Positions 1-8,708 of a stretch of 64,000 nucleotides of DNA are shown piece by piece. The notes under the pieces were generated by a model. It saw only the letters and a program-made list of their open reading frames with translations, had not been told where the DNA came from and made no database searches. Position 1 is the first letter of the stretch; each line of letters opens with the position of its first letter. Origin of the DNA: Oligoflexia bacterium (GTDB lineage: Bacteria; Bdellovibrionota; UBA1018; CAIPTA01); contig JAMLID010000006.1 in NCBI GenBank assembly GCA_023954355.1, forward strand, positions 1-64,000, written 5' to 3'. The position numbers were made by a program, and so were the translations under genes.

Positions 1-1
1 C

Positions 2-724
2 ATGGGTGTTCTTCAGGCTCTACTCAATGATGCTCTAGAGGCCAAAGTAATTCCGATAAATCCTATCGTAGGCTTAAAGCCCTTGCCTGAAGATTTAAAA
101 GAATTTCGCTACTGGAGTAAATCTGAAATCACTCAGTTCTTAAATGCAAATCGAAGAGATTCCTACTTGCCTCTTTGGATTACAGCATTAAACACGGGCA
201 TGAGACGTGGAGAATTGTGTGGCTTGAAGTGGGACAGAGTAGATTTTTCAATAAGAAGAATCACAATTACCAGGAACCTCGGTCGATTCGGACTAAAGGA
301 CAATACTAAGTCAAAAAAGAAACGAGTCATTCCCATGAATAAAGAGGTAGTTAAGATAATGGCATCCTTAATTCGTGAACAAATAAGTGAATTTGTTTTT
401 CATGAAAAGCAAGGTGAACCCATAAACGTTGCGCACCTTGATCGTAAGTTTAAGGCCGCACAAAAACGTGCAGGCTTCCCCAACACAATAAGATTCCATG
501 ATCTAAGACATACCTTTGCTTCTCACTTCATGATGAACGGTGGCAATATATACGATCTTCAGAAGATTCTAGGCCACTCATCGCTAGAAATGACTCAACG
601 TTATGCGCATATAAGTCCAGAACACTTAGATGATGCCATTAATATTGTGTCTTTCGGTGTAGATATTGATGGTAATAGTTCCAATAAAGTTCCGAATCTA
701 TGCAAGGCTTCAGCAACTCTTTAA
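2..724 (+). CDS. Tyrosine recombinase (integrase), 5' end outside window
   Basis: C-terminal catalytic part of a phage-type site-specific recombinase that cuts and rejoins DNA at attachment sites. Visible catalytic elements are the first Arg in TGMRRGEL, the HDLRHTFASH box (HxxR), LGHSS (His) and the nucleophile Tyr in MTQRYAHIS. About 240 residues are in frame from the window edge; family members are usually 350-420 residues with an N-terminal core-binding domain, so the gene very probably begins outside the window and the ATG at base 2 is internal. Its 3' end lies 22 bases from the 3' end of tRNA-Phe, the same tail-to-tail arrangement as the second integrase and tRNA-Arg near 40.3 kb. This suggests that the integrated element lies to the left, with tRNA-Phe as its attachment site. 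Confidence 0.9.
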   Translation: MGVLQALLNDALEAKVIPINPIVGLKPLPEDLKEFRYWSKSEITQFLNANRRDSYLPLWITALNTGMRRGELCGLKWDRVDFSIRRITITRNLGRFGLKDNTKSKKKRVIPMNKEVVKIMASLIREQISEFVFHEKQGEPINVAHLDRKFKAAQKRAGFPNTIRFHDLRHTFASHFMMNGGNIYDLQKILGHSSLEMTQRYAHISPEHLDDAINIVSFGVDIDGNSSNKVPNLCKASATL

Positions 725-746
725 TATTAGAAATAATTTTAAAAGA

Positions 747-822
747 TGGTGCCCAGAGACAGAATCGAACTGCCGACACACGCCTTTTCAGGGCGTTGCT
801 CTACCGACTGAGCTATCTGGGC
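747..822 (-). tRNA. tRNA-Phe (GAA)
   Basis: On the minus strand a 76-nt cloverleaf is readable. The acceptor stem GCCCAGA pairs with TCTGGGC, and the D-arm contains AGCTCAGTCGGTAGAGC. The anticodon stem ACGCC/GGCGT encloses loop CTGAAAA (anticodon GAA), and the T-arm holds GTTCGATTC. The 3' discriminator A and CCA are encoded. The 3' end faces the partial integrase gene. Confidence 0.95.
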
Positions 823-920
823 GCCAAGAAATGAGATTCATTTCTTAAAAACGGTGTAGAAGAAGTATCAAAACCTAGGAAAAAAGAAAACCTATTCCTA
901 AAAGGATGTAGCGAGAATTT

Positions 921-1739
921 CTATTTTTTCTTTCCAGTAGATTTTTGTTTTGCGTCAAAATTTTCGCCATATTTTGTGGCATAACGCAATAAAATAAATC
1001 CACCGATGAACATTAAAGAGCTGAGAATTTGACCCATGGTGACTCCTCCGAAAAGAAATCCCACCTGAGCATCAGGCTCACGTACAAACTCTACTAGGGT
1101 GCGAAATAGAGCGTAAAATAAAAGAAAGCTCGATGAAACAACCCCTACCCTTGGCTTATATCTCCAGATCACTTGAAGAATAATAAATAGAACTACACCT
1201 TCTAATAGAAATTCATAAATCTGCGAAGGGTGCCTTGGTAAATCACCTGCACCGGGGAAAACCATTCCCCATGGTAAATCTGTTACTCTTCCCCAGAGTT
1301 CGCCATTGATAAAATTTGCAATGCGTCCTAAGCCCAAGCCCACAGGGGTAGATAAGGCCAAAATATCTGTCAGACGAAGCCATGGCACTTGATACTTTCT
1401 CGCTACGTACACACTGGCCAAAATGGTTCCTAATAATCCACCATGAAAGGCTAGCCCGCCGTGCCATATTGCAAAGGGCTCATACCAGGGCCCGGCCATG
1501 GTAGCTTTCCAATTATAAAAAACAACATAGACAAAACGCGAGCAAATGATCATTCCAAGAACTAGAGTTGCCAATATAGAATCGGCTTTTTCAGAGCTAT
1601 CAAGACCCATCCAGCGGTGGTGCTTCTTTAAAAGGCGAAACGTATAAAGAAAGCCCAAAAGATACATCAAGCCATACCAGCGAGGAGCTATCGGCCCAAT
1701 TTGAAAAATTACAGGATCAATTTGCGGATAAGGTATCAT
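921..1739 (-). CDS. lgt: Prolipoprotein diacylglyceryl transferase
   Basis: Inner-membrane enzyme that transfers diacylglycerol from phosphatidylglycerol to the lipobox Cys of prolipoproteins, the first step of lipoprotein maturation. 272 residues, usual length, with about seven hydrophobic segments. Family landmarks are the N-terminal PxIDPVIFxIGP and RWYGLMYLLGF, the HGGLAFHGG loop and the Lgt signature GLGRIANFINGELWGR around residue 140. The start matches the conserved family N-terminus. Only 20 bases separate its start from the divergent gene at 1760, so its promoter must overlap that gene or the leader is minimal. The many lipoproteins in this window (for example at 11962, 12345 and 59529) are its expected substrates. 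Confidence 0.97.
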   Translation of the reverse strand: MIPYPQIDPVIFQIGPIAPRWYGLMYLLGFLYTFRLLKKHHRWMGLDSSEKADSILATLVLGMIICSRFVYVVFYNWKATMAGPWYEPFAIWHGGLAFHGGLLGTILASVYVARKYQVPWLRLTDILALSTPVGLGLGRIANFINGELWGRVTDLPWGMVFPGAGDLPRHPSQIYEFLLEGVVLFIILQVIWRYKPRVGVVSSSFLLFYALFRTLVEFVREPDAQVGFLFGGVTMGQILSSLMFIGGFILLRYATKYGENFDAKQKSTGKKK

Positions 1740-1759
1740 AAAGTTACCATTCAGAGTCT

Positions 1760-4639
1760 ATGCGCCCATTGAACCAATTTCTAGTTTTTTTCTTTCTAAT
1801 TAACCATCTTTTTTCTTCTACCTCTTTTGCCACGGCTATATCTGGAGAAGATTGGTTCACCATCAAGTCAGAAAATTTTCATATCCACCATACCAAACCT
1901 TTAGAGAAATATGCGCACAAAGTATTAAACGCTTTAGAATCTGCCTTACCTTATCTAGAGAAAGACTTAGACTGGAAACTAAATACGCCAGTAGATATCG
2001 TTGTCCAAGATCCCACAGACTCTGCTAATGGGTTGGCATTAAATTTTCCCTCCACAATCATTGAGCTTTATTCAGTACCTTTTGATCTAGAATCTACACT
2101 TTCTCATTATCACAATTGGGTAGATGAAATCGCTATACATGAACTTACTCATATCGTAGCCAATGACACTACTCGATCTGCCTATTCTTTTTTAAGAACC
2201 ATTTTCGGAAGCTGGGTAAAGCCCAATGGATTGCAACCTGTTTGGCTAGTAGAGGGCTTAGCTGTTTACCAAGAAACAAAATACTCTCCTATGGGAAGAG
2301 GCAGATCACCAATCTTAGAAGCTCTGCTCAGAGAAGCCAGCAGAAAAAATCTACTTAACGATAAGAGCTATATCTCTATTGATCGCTTTAACGATGGAAA
2401 CGAATGGTGGCCCGCAGGTAATATGCCCTACCTTTTAGGCTATGCTATTCAATCTTATGCCAATACGTTTTCAAAAAATTTACCTGGGCAGTTCAGTTCA
2501 CGAAATGCTGGCCATATGGTTTTTATGCCCAATACGGTTTTAGAAAAAATCCAAGAAAGTAGTTGGATCAATCGCTGGAACGAACTTGCCGATATTTTAC
2601 CTAAACGCTACCCACAAAGAGAAGAAAAGCCTGAGTGCGTTCTTACAAATAGCGGCAGATTTACCGGTGGGCACTCCATTGCTAATGGTTGGATTTACTT
2701 TAGCGAAGAAAACAACGATAGAGGTTATTGGCTATCAAGAATCCCACTTTCTCAGGATTGCGATATTGAAAAAATTGAAAGGCTTGTGCAAAGAGAATAT
2801 CCAAGTCCTATACAAGTTTCTGCTTCAAGCGATGCAAAAGCTGTTGTCTATACTGAAGTAGAAAGAGATCAAAATCGCACTTTGTATAATAACCTTTATC
2901 TTTACGATGCTGAGAATGAGCGAAGCAAAAAAATTGAAAATACTGAAAGAGCACGCGACCCAGCTCTTCGCTCAGATAAATCTGGCGTTTACTTTATTAA
3001 ACAAAATGAAGATGTCACTCAGTCTATTGTATACCACCATTTTGAAAATAATCAGCAGACCGAACTTTTTAAAAGTGAGCCCTTCGCAAGACTAAGTTCT
3101 CTTTTCTTGCATTCAGATCGTTTATATTTTTCTCTACACTCCAACCAAGGTAATGAATCGTTGAATTATATTTCTACAACTGGTGGAGCAGTTACAAAAA
3201 TACCCCTCCCTAACTCATTGCGCTTACCAAGAAATCCCATAGCTACAGATCAACACCTGTATTTCGTAGCGGTAAACGCACTAAACGAACAAAACGCCTA
3301 TCAGTTAGAATGGAAAAGTGGAACCATTCGACAAATCTATCGAGCAAATAGTGGCTATGTAGAACGAGTTATTCCCTCTGCTGACAATAACCTTATTGCC
3401 ATGAGATATTCCATTAATGGTTTTGACTTAATAAAGACAGCTGTTCAAGACGAAAAAATCACCGATCAACCCATTGAAGATTTACATAAGTTTCTCTCTG
3501 GTGAAGATAAACAAGAAATCCCCATCACAGAGGCAAAAATTCTAGAAGACTCTTCTCCATACAGCGTTTTTTCTTCTCCAGCCACATCACTTTGGCCTCA
3601 ATACTGGATGCCTAGCTTAGTAGGGACTACCAACGGTAGTCTCATAGGAGCCGCCACTGGTGGTAATGATGCTCTATTTTATCACTCTTATGGGCTTAGT
3701 GCAGAGTATGATACGAGAGCAAGGTTTCCGCACTATCTTGTGTACTATTTGAATCGTACATACCCGACTAGCTTTTATTTTGAAGCTCAGCAAACAAACT
3801 CATATTTTTCTGGCTCTAAGAGCTCAAATCGATATGCAATTTATCAAGCAGAAGCAAACATCCCTATTTCTGATGCATTTTTCACTCTAGGCTATGCATA
3901 CCAAGAACGCTCACTCTTTCAAAGAAATGCCAACAGCTCGATTGCCTACACAAGAATTCTCTATTCAAATGCTAATAAAACTCCATCAGCTATGTCTTTT
4001 AACCAGGGCTCTTCTATCTCTCTCACAACAAGCGCTTTTCCAAGCTCTGGAAGTGAGAGTCTCTTCTACGAAGTAAAACCTAAATTCAGTTTATTCTTTA
4101 GAGGTATTGCCCCTAACCATAGCGTTGGGCTCTCACTACAAGCAGGCATTAGTACAAATAGATTTTTAGCATCAAATTACTTCTTAGGAGGTGGTGCTTC
4201 AGATATTGATACGAAAAACTTTATAGTCAGGGGATATCCAGTAGATGTCTTATTGGGGCAAAAAATTATTACATCGAATTTTCATTACACTCTACCTTTA
4301 CTCACCCTCTACCGAGGTTGGAGCACAAACCCTTTATTCTTAAAGAAGCTCGGGCTGCGCTTTTCGGCTGATATTGGAACGGCTAATTTTATTGCTAACT
4401 ATATAAATGACAGTTTTATTTTTTATCGAACCTACTCTCTGGCAAAAAAGTTTTTACCCGGATTCGGTATAGACCTAGTGACTGAGGGCTCTGCTCTTTA
4501 CCATATACCATTATTTGTAAGCCTTGGTTTTCACTATGGAATGAAAAAAGAATTTGGTGGCGGACCAACTGCCTACTTAGGCTTTGGAGTAGGCCAGTTT
4601 GGCAGTAATCATGGCCCAACTGAGAATCATTCACACTAA
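1760..4639 (+). CDS. Exported HExxH peptidase-like / beta-propeller / outer-membrane barrel protein
   Basis: 959 residues with an N-terminal signal peptide (about residues 1-26). Residues 127-131 are HELTH and residue 165 lies in WLVEGLAVYQE, the HExxH...E arrangement of a gluzincin (peptidase MA-like) metalloprotease. The middle (about 290-600) has repeated YFxxE and SDxxxVYxxxE strands like a TolB/WD40-type propeller. The last 300 residues alternate aromatic and polar residues, with GGASDIDTKNFIVRGYP resembling the RGY strand of BamA/Omp85-type barrels. The likely location is the outer membrane with a periplasmic or surface protease domain. Function inferred only. It ends 4 bases into the convergent gene at 4636. 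A weak TTGCGG-N17-TACCAT sequence just upstream would give a near-leaderless transcript. Confidence 0.75.
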   Translation: MRPLNQFLVFFFLINHLFSSTSFATAISGEDWFTIKSENFHIHHTKPLEKYAHKVLNALESALPYLEKDLDWKLNTPVDIVVQDPTDSANGLALNFPSTIIELYSVPFDLESTLSHYHNWVDEIAIHELTHIVANDTTRSAYSFLRTIFGSWVKPNGLQPVWLVEGLAVYQETKYSPMGRGRSPILEALLREASRKNLLNDKSYISIDRFNDGNEWWPAGNMPYLLGYAIQSYANTFSKNLPGQFSSRNAGHMVFMPNTVLEKIQESSWINRWNELADILPKRYPQREEKPECVLTNSGRFTGGHSIANGWIYFSEENNDRGYWLSRIPLSQDCDIEKIERLVQREYPSPIQVSASSDAKAVVYTEVERDQNRTLYNNLYLYDAENERSKKIENTERARDPALRSDKSGVYFIKQNEDVTQSIVYHHFENNQQTELFKSEPFARLSSLFLHSDRLYFSLHSNQGNESLNYISTTGGAVTKIPLPNSLRLPRNPIATDQHLYFVAVNALNEQNAYQLEWKSGTIRQIYRANSGYVERVIPSADNNLIAMRYSINGFDLIKTAVQDEKITDQPIEDLHKFLSGEDKQEIPITEAKILEDSSPYSVFSSPATSLWPQYWMPSLVGTTNGSLIGAATGGNDALFYHSYGLSAEYDTRARFPHYLVYYLNRTYPTSFYFEAQQTNSYFSGSKSSNRYAIYQAEANIPISDAFFTLGYAYQERSLFQRNANSSIAYTRILYSNANKTPSAMSFNQGSSISLTTSAFPSSGSESLFYEVKPKFSLFFRGIAPNHSVGLSLQAGISTNRFLASNYFLGGGASDIDTKNFIVRGYPVDVLLGQKIITSNFHYTLPLLTLYRGWSTNPLFLKKLGLRFSADIGTANFIANYINDSFIFYRTYSLAKKFLPGFGIDLVTEGSALYHIPLFVSLGFHYGMKKEFGGGPTAYLGFGVGQFGSNHGPTENHSH

Positions 4640-5469
4640 AACTTATCTGCAAAGTGTTTGATAAAACCACTAATGAAGTTCCATTCGTCTCCATTACCTG
4701 GATTAGACTGATACGGCAAATCTAGGGCTATATCAAAATACTTGGTTTCTCCCTTATGGTTATAGGCAAAACAACCATTCTTACTTGCATGAATATAAAA
4801 TCCAGCGCTATAGAGAAAATATCCCTCAGGTAGTGATCCAACAGTATTGTAGTTTTGGTCAAAGGCAAAATAAGGTGCTACGCTTTCTCCGCCATTATTG
4901 TCACCAACAGGGTTTCGAGAAAAGTATCTCCAAAGAAGTTCTTTATCTTGAGGGTAGTCTCCCATCCCGTTGTCTCCGCCACGAATAAGCAATTGCTCAG
5001 CTGTATGGTAAAGAATTTTCAAAGATCTAAGCTGAAAAAGCTTTTGGTATAAAAGATTTCTTTCTTTCGTTGGAGAGATTTTTTTCCAATCCTCTTGAGG
5101 TAAATATAAGTGAGAGTGTCCCATGTCTGAGAAAAAAACAAAGTCTGCATATCTTCTCTGGAGCGAAATCTCGATATGCCTTGTAATGCTTTTTATAAAA
5201 ATATCATCTAGCTCAATTCGACCGTAGGGCTCAGAGATAATCATTTTTTTTGTTTCTTCTTCTACATAAGCTCGGCCTGCAAGACGTTTATCAGACTCAT
5301 AAAATGTTTTAAAGTTTTGAGCCATCTCTGGAAGCGTCTGCTTCCAGCGAAATTCGTTCATCGTAACATAGGGCTCATTGGCTTCAGGCTTTGCACATCG
5401 AATCTGATCAAATGCGTACGAAGGCAATGTATAAAGTGCAGTTAGAAATGTAACTAATAAGAATTTCAT
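4636..5469 (-). CDS. Exported protein of unknown function
   Basis: 277 residues with a clear signal peptide (MKFLLVTFLTALYTLPSYA). The mature part starts near Cys25 and is rich in Tyr, Phe and Lys, with one GDNNGGE-like loop and a second Cys late in the chain that could form a disulphide. I do not recognise a family. It converges on the large barrel protein with a 4-base overlap at the stop codons, and no obvious terminator lies between them. Upstream is a 205-base gap to ssb on the other strand. Probably periplasmic or surface. Confidence 0.7.
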   Translation of the reverse strand: MKFLLVTFLTALYTLPSYAFDQIRCAKPEANEPYVTMNEFRWKQTLPEMAQNFKTFYESDKRLAGRAYVEEETKKMIISEPYGRIELDDIFIKSITRHIEISLQRRYADFVFFSDMGHSHLYLPQEDWKKISPTKERNLLYQKLFQLRSLKILYHTAEQLLIRGGDNGMGDYPQDKELLWRYFSRNPVGDNNGGESVAPYFAFDQNYNTVGSLPEGYFLYSAGFYIHASKNGCFAYNHKGETKYFDIALDLPYQSNPGNGDEWNFISGFIKHFADKF

Positions 5470-5674
5470 GATTGTCCCTCCAAAAGACGACTCGCCGAGT
5501 CAATTTACCTTATGGCTTATTGATCTTCAATCTTTGATTTAAATTCTTTATTCTCGCAGCTGAAAAGCCATCGACTTATCTAAAATCATTAAGTTTTTTA
5601 AAGCTAAAACACCACTGCGTCTTGCAGATGCTTTGCTCTCAGAGAAGAAAAACAAACAATAAGGAGCAATATTT

Positions 5675-6046
5675 ATGAGTAACGTCAATAAAGTCATTCT
5701 AGTGGGTAACTTAGGCAAAAACCCCGAACTAAAATACACGCCCAAAGGCAATGCCGTAACCACGCTATCTCTGGCAACAACAAAAAACTATACGAAACAA
5801 AATGGCGAAAAAGTTTCAGAAACCTGCTGGCATAAAGCCTCAGTCTGGGGAAAGCGAGCAGAGCTATGTAAGCAATTTCTGCAAAAAGGTGCCCGTGTAT
5901 ATCTTGAAGGTGAATTACAGGTAAAAAGCTGGGTAGACCAAGATGGCAATAAGAAAAATGGCACAGAAATTCTTGTAGACGATATTCGTTTTCTCGGCTC
6001 AGGTAAGCAAGAAGTAAAACCCGAGTTAGAAGAACAGGTACACTAG
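5675..6046 (+). CDS. ssb: Single-stranded DNA-binding protein
   Basis: OB-fold protein that coats ssDNA in replication, repair and recombination. The start MSNVNKVILVGNLGKNPEL is the canonical SSB N-terminus, followed by NGEKVSETCWHKASVWGK and GARVYLEGELQVKSW. RBS AAGGAGC lies upstream. At 123 residues it is shorter than typical SSBs (about 150-180). It stops soon after the OB fold with KPELEEQVH and lacks the usual disordered linker and the acidic DDDIPF-like tip that recruits partner proteins. It may be a second, specialised SSB; a full-length paralogue may exist elsewhere. Confidence 0.93.
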   Translation: MSNVNKVILVGNLGKNPELKYTPKGNAVTTLSLATTKNYTKQNGEKVSETCWHKASVWGKRAELCKQFLQKGARVYLEGELQVKSWVDQDGNKKNGTEILVDDIRFLGSGKQEVKPELEEQVH

Positions 6047-6140
6047 ATCCCCTCTCTTAAATTTAGAAAAAAATTTCTAAAGTCTCCTCCTAGTGTATCC
6101 GAAAGGATTCATGTCAGCACAACACTCAGGAGGAGTATCT

Positions 6141-6356
6141 ATGAAAAAAAGAAATTCAAAAAATTCAAACTACAGCTTAGCTCACGTTCTATACCAAAAA
6201 TTAGGAACCGACTGGTACGCATTTACAGAAGTTGATGGTGATTGCTTTATGACAAAAGTACCTGCCGAACAAGTAGAAGAAGTTCATGGGGCTGCACTAA
6301 AACACGGTGAATCTCTATACAAAGGAACAAAAAAGCGCGCTAAAGCTGCTGCCTAA
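6141..6356 (+). CDS. Small basic protein, unknown function
   Basis: 71 residues from the ATG at 6141, chosen because AGGAGGAG lies directly upstream; a longer reading from 6093 has no such site. The middle (LYQKLGTDWYAFTEVDGDCFMTKVPAEQV) looks like a small folded domain, and the C-terminus is basic (TKKRAKAAA). No family recognised. It sits between ssb and another small basic protein on the same strand, so a nucleic-acid-related role is possible but not shown. Confidence 0.7.
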   Translation: MKKRNSKNSNYSLAHVLYQKLGTDWYAFTEVDGDCFMTKVPAEQVEEVHGAALKHGESLYKGTKKRAKAAA

Positions 6357-6361
6357 TTTTT

Positions 6362-6568
6362 ATGGATAAGAATAAAAGACCTTATCAATTTTCAAATCAT
6401 CAAGATGAAAAATCTTCACAATCCTCTTCTCGAAAAGAAAAAGAAGTCATAGAGAAGCTAAAGAATGATTTGCAAAAAAGAATTATCGACAATCCCAAAG
6501 TGGCACAAAAAGCTGCGAAAATTCTAACTTTGTGGATTAATAAAGCGAAAATCAAAAAGGCCGGTTAG
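6362..6568 (+). CDS. Small Lys-rich protein, unknown function
   Basis: 68 residues, strongly hydrophilic, with a Gln/Ser/Lys-rich N-terminus and a predicted amphipathic helix (about residues 25-65, with KLKNDLQKRIIDNPKVAQKA). It begins 5 bases after the stop of the preceding small gene without a clear ribosome site, so translation is probably coupled. No family recognised. Confidence 0.55.
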   Translation: MDKNKRPYQFSNHQDEKSSQSSSRKEKEVIEKLKNDLQKRIIDNPKVAQKAAKILTLWINKAKIKKAG

Positions 6569-6570
6569 TC

Positions 6571-7005
6571 TTAAAATTTTACCGAAACTAAAGATAGAGA
6601 GACACCCGAGTCTTTTCTTTGCTCTCTCATTTTATCTGCATAGCTAAAAACAAATGCTTTTGGTTTTACTGTGCTTCTAAAACTAAAATCTCCGTAATCC
6701 TCATAAGTATCTGGGCCTTCATAGGGTGATGGCGTAGATGACGTACTGATAACATAGACTCCTAATAGAATTCCGGCATACATACCAAGAGAGCCGAACA
6801 TAAAAATATTTTTAGTCTTTCGCTTAAATACTTGGCTAGCAACTCCCACAATTAATCCACCACCGAAACCATAAACAGCGGCCTTTGCTACCACCTTAGC
6901 TCTCTTACCTGCTGTAGTTAGTGTTTCGCTTTTTGCTGTAGCTAGTGATGGAGTTATAGAGCTAATTAAAAAAGAAATAATCAATGCTCGTAGGAAAAAA
7001 AGCAA
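6571..7005 (-). CDS. Exported or membrane protein, unknown function
   Basis: 144 residues from a TTG at 7005, which has GGAGG five bases upstream; the in-frame TTG at 7017 would lie upstream of that site. An N-terminal hydrophobic segment ending in SLATA looks like a signal peptide. Residues about 35-80 contain two Gly-rich hydrophobic stretches (YGFGGGLIVGVAS and FGSLGMYAGILLGVYV) like a glycine-zipper membrane hairpin. The tail is polar. No family recognised. Confidence 0.55.
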   Translation of the reverse strand: MLFFLRALIISFLISSITPSLATAKSETLTTAGKRAKVVAKAAVYGFGGGLIVGVASQVFKRKTKNIFMFGSLGMYAGILLGVYVISTSSTPSPYEGPDTYEDYGDFSFRSTVKPKAFVFSYADKMREQRKDSGVSLSLVSVKF

Positions 7006-7176
7006 GGGAGCCTCCAAACTTCACAAGTGGAGTTCTTAATTTTTTTTTGAGAACCCCTACCTGCATAATTCTATAAGATCATTACTTAGGCGGGCAAGAA
7101 AAAATCTAAAAATGATTTATAAAATAAGTAGGCCTCTCTATTACAGATCAGCCCTACTGAGCAGAATAAACGCTCG

Positions 7177-8208
7177 CTAATTAAAAAATTTTAAAATCTG
7201 ATCAATTACCTGATTTCGCAACTGATCTCTTTCCAAATGCAGGCCGTGCTTTGCTCCCTCTATCTTTACTAAACGACAATTGTCTGACTTTTCACAAAAC
7301 TCGTCTTGCCCTCTATTATCAACGACCTTGTCTTCAGATGCTTGCATTAGCAAGACAGGGGTCTTTATTTTATCAGCCTCGGATCTTATCTTGATGATCG
7401 CATTTATAGATTCTTTAACCCATCTTAAGGTAGTTCCGCCTAGTTGAATTTGAGGGTAAACTTTTCTAAGCGTGTCTTTAATCGCAAATCTATCTTTACT
7501 AGATGTTGATCTATTATCCTCACTAAAGTCTTTTGGTTGGTATGGTCCAGCTCCAGGAATATAATCATTACATCTTCCTAAAAAACACCCTAACTTCAAT
7601 TTAGACAGTAACTCACTCTCCGTTCTACCTTCATCATCGTAGATCATCATCATGGGTGATAAAAAAACAGCTGCTTGTATTTTCTTTGATGGGTAACGCT
7701 CTAAAAAGTCTGCCGCAATTGCCCCACCCATTGAATGAGCAACTATATAAAGTCTTTGCTGCTCTATTTGAGGCATAACAACCGTATCTATAAATGTTTT
7801 CAAATCATCAGCATAAAATGAGAAACTTTCTACATGGCTCTTATGTGAATCAGGCAAAAGACGACCAGAAAAACCTTGTCCTCTATGGTCTATTACATAA
7901 ATTGGAGAATACCCTTGCTCAAAAAGATCTACTGCCAGCTCTGTATAGCGAATAGAAGACTCTCCATTACCAGGAGAAACCACTATAGAGCCCTTTGGAC
8001 CCATTGTTTCTCCAAACTTCATATAAGTTAATGTAACTTTATTTTTACCTAAAAATGTTCCCGACGGAATCTTACCAGACTCACTTAAAATCTCTAAGAT
8101 TTGGCCAGCGACACCCTTTTCTGGTAGTGCATAAGAATACGAAGAACTGAAAACAAGACTGATAGTAGCGATTAGAATTGCGCCACTTAACGTTTTATAT
8201 TTTTTCAT
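7177..8208 (-). CDS. Exported alpha/beta hydrolase (lysophospholipase / monoacylglycerol-lipase-like)
   Basis: 343 residues with a signal peptide (first 27 residues). The hydrolase-4 fold is visible: the oxyanion region VVSPGNGESS and DHRGQGFSGR, the nucleophile Ser in VAHSMGGA, the acid Asp in MQASEDKVVD and the His in GAKHGLHLE. This pattern is typical of PldB-type lysophospholipases and monoglyceride lipases acting on membrane-lipid fragments. Two extra Cys pairs (GCFLGRC and CEKSDNC) fit a periplasmic, disulphide-bonded enzyme. Single gene with its own leader. The exact substrate cannot be read from sequence. Confidence 0.82.
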   Translation of the reverse strand: MKKYKTLSGAILIATISLVFSSSYSYALPEKGVAGQILEILSESGKIPSGTFLGKNKVTLTYMKFGETMGPKGSIVVSPGNGESSIRYTELAVDLFEQGYSPIYVIDHRGQGFSGRLLPDSHKSHVESFSFYADDLKTFIDTVVMPQIEQQRLYIVAHSMGGAIAADFLERYPSKKIQAAVFLSPMMMIYDDEGRTESELLSKLKLGCFLGRCNDYIPGAGPYQPKDFSEDNRSTSSKDRFAIKDTLRKVYPQIQLGGTTLRWVKESINAIIKIRSEADKIKTPVLLMQASEDKVVDNRGQDEFCEKSDNCRLVKIEGAKHGLHLERDQLRNQVIDQILKFFN

Positions 8209-8315
8209 TTTATTTCCTCTTTTTAGAGTTTAATCACTGACAATTTGAAACTCGGACTAATTTTAAATAGGTTTGAGCTGAGTAGTAACAGAGACAACTC
8301 GTTGCGTCAATTTAT

Positions 8316-8681
8316 TTACTCAAACCAAGCATCTTGCAAATCAAACTGGTACCGAATTCTAATTTTTTTCCTACTAGCTTCTACTATATCCATGCGCTTT
8401 TCATACTTTTTGGACTCAAACATAAGCTGTCGTTCAAATTCACGAGCTAAAATACGGGTGCGTGCTATTTTTTTTGGCCAATAGGCAGAATCCCAATTCA
8501 TACAATCTGTTTGTGTTCTATATTTTACCTCTATAAAAATAAGTTGTTTTTTATTTTTAACAATTAAATCTACCTCACCAAATTTTGTACGAAAATTTCT
8601 TGCTAGAACTTGGTAGTTAAGTGCCTCATAAAACTCTTGGGCGAGCTGCTCACCAAGTCTTCCTTTTTTTTGACGATTCAT
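8316..8681 (-). CDS. yraN: YraN-family endonuclease-like protein (UPF0102)
   Basis: 121 residues, full length for the family. The N-terminal KKGRLGEQLAQEFYE and the core FRTKFGEVDLIVKNKKQLIFIEVKYR show the RecB-like nuclease core (GEVDLI...FVEVK; here E-VD and EVK). Family members are restriction-endonuclease-fold proteins of uncertain physiological role. It is the last gene of the rpsP operon, 27 bases after rnhB, a common genomic pairing. Confidence 0.9.
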   Translation of the reverse strand: MNRQKKGRLGEQLAQEFYEALNYQVLARNFRTKFGEVDLIVKNKKQLIFIEVKYRTQTDCMNWDSAYWPKKIARTRILAREFERQLMFESKKYEKRMDIVEASRKKIRIRYQFDLQDAWFE

Positions 8682-8708
8682 CCAAGATGAAATGCAATTT
8701 ACATTCTT

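Noticed and set aside
50..60. TCCGATAA inside the partial integrase gene
   Set aside because: Internal to a coding region with no suitable -35 and no gene start downstream.
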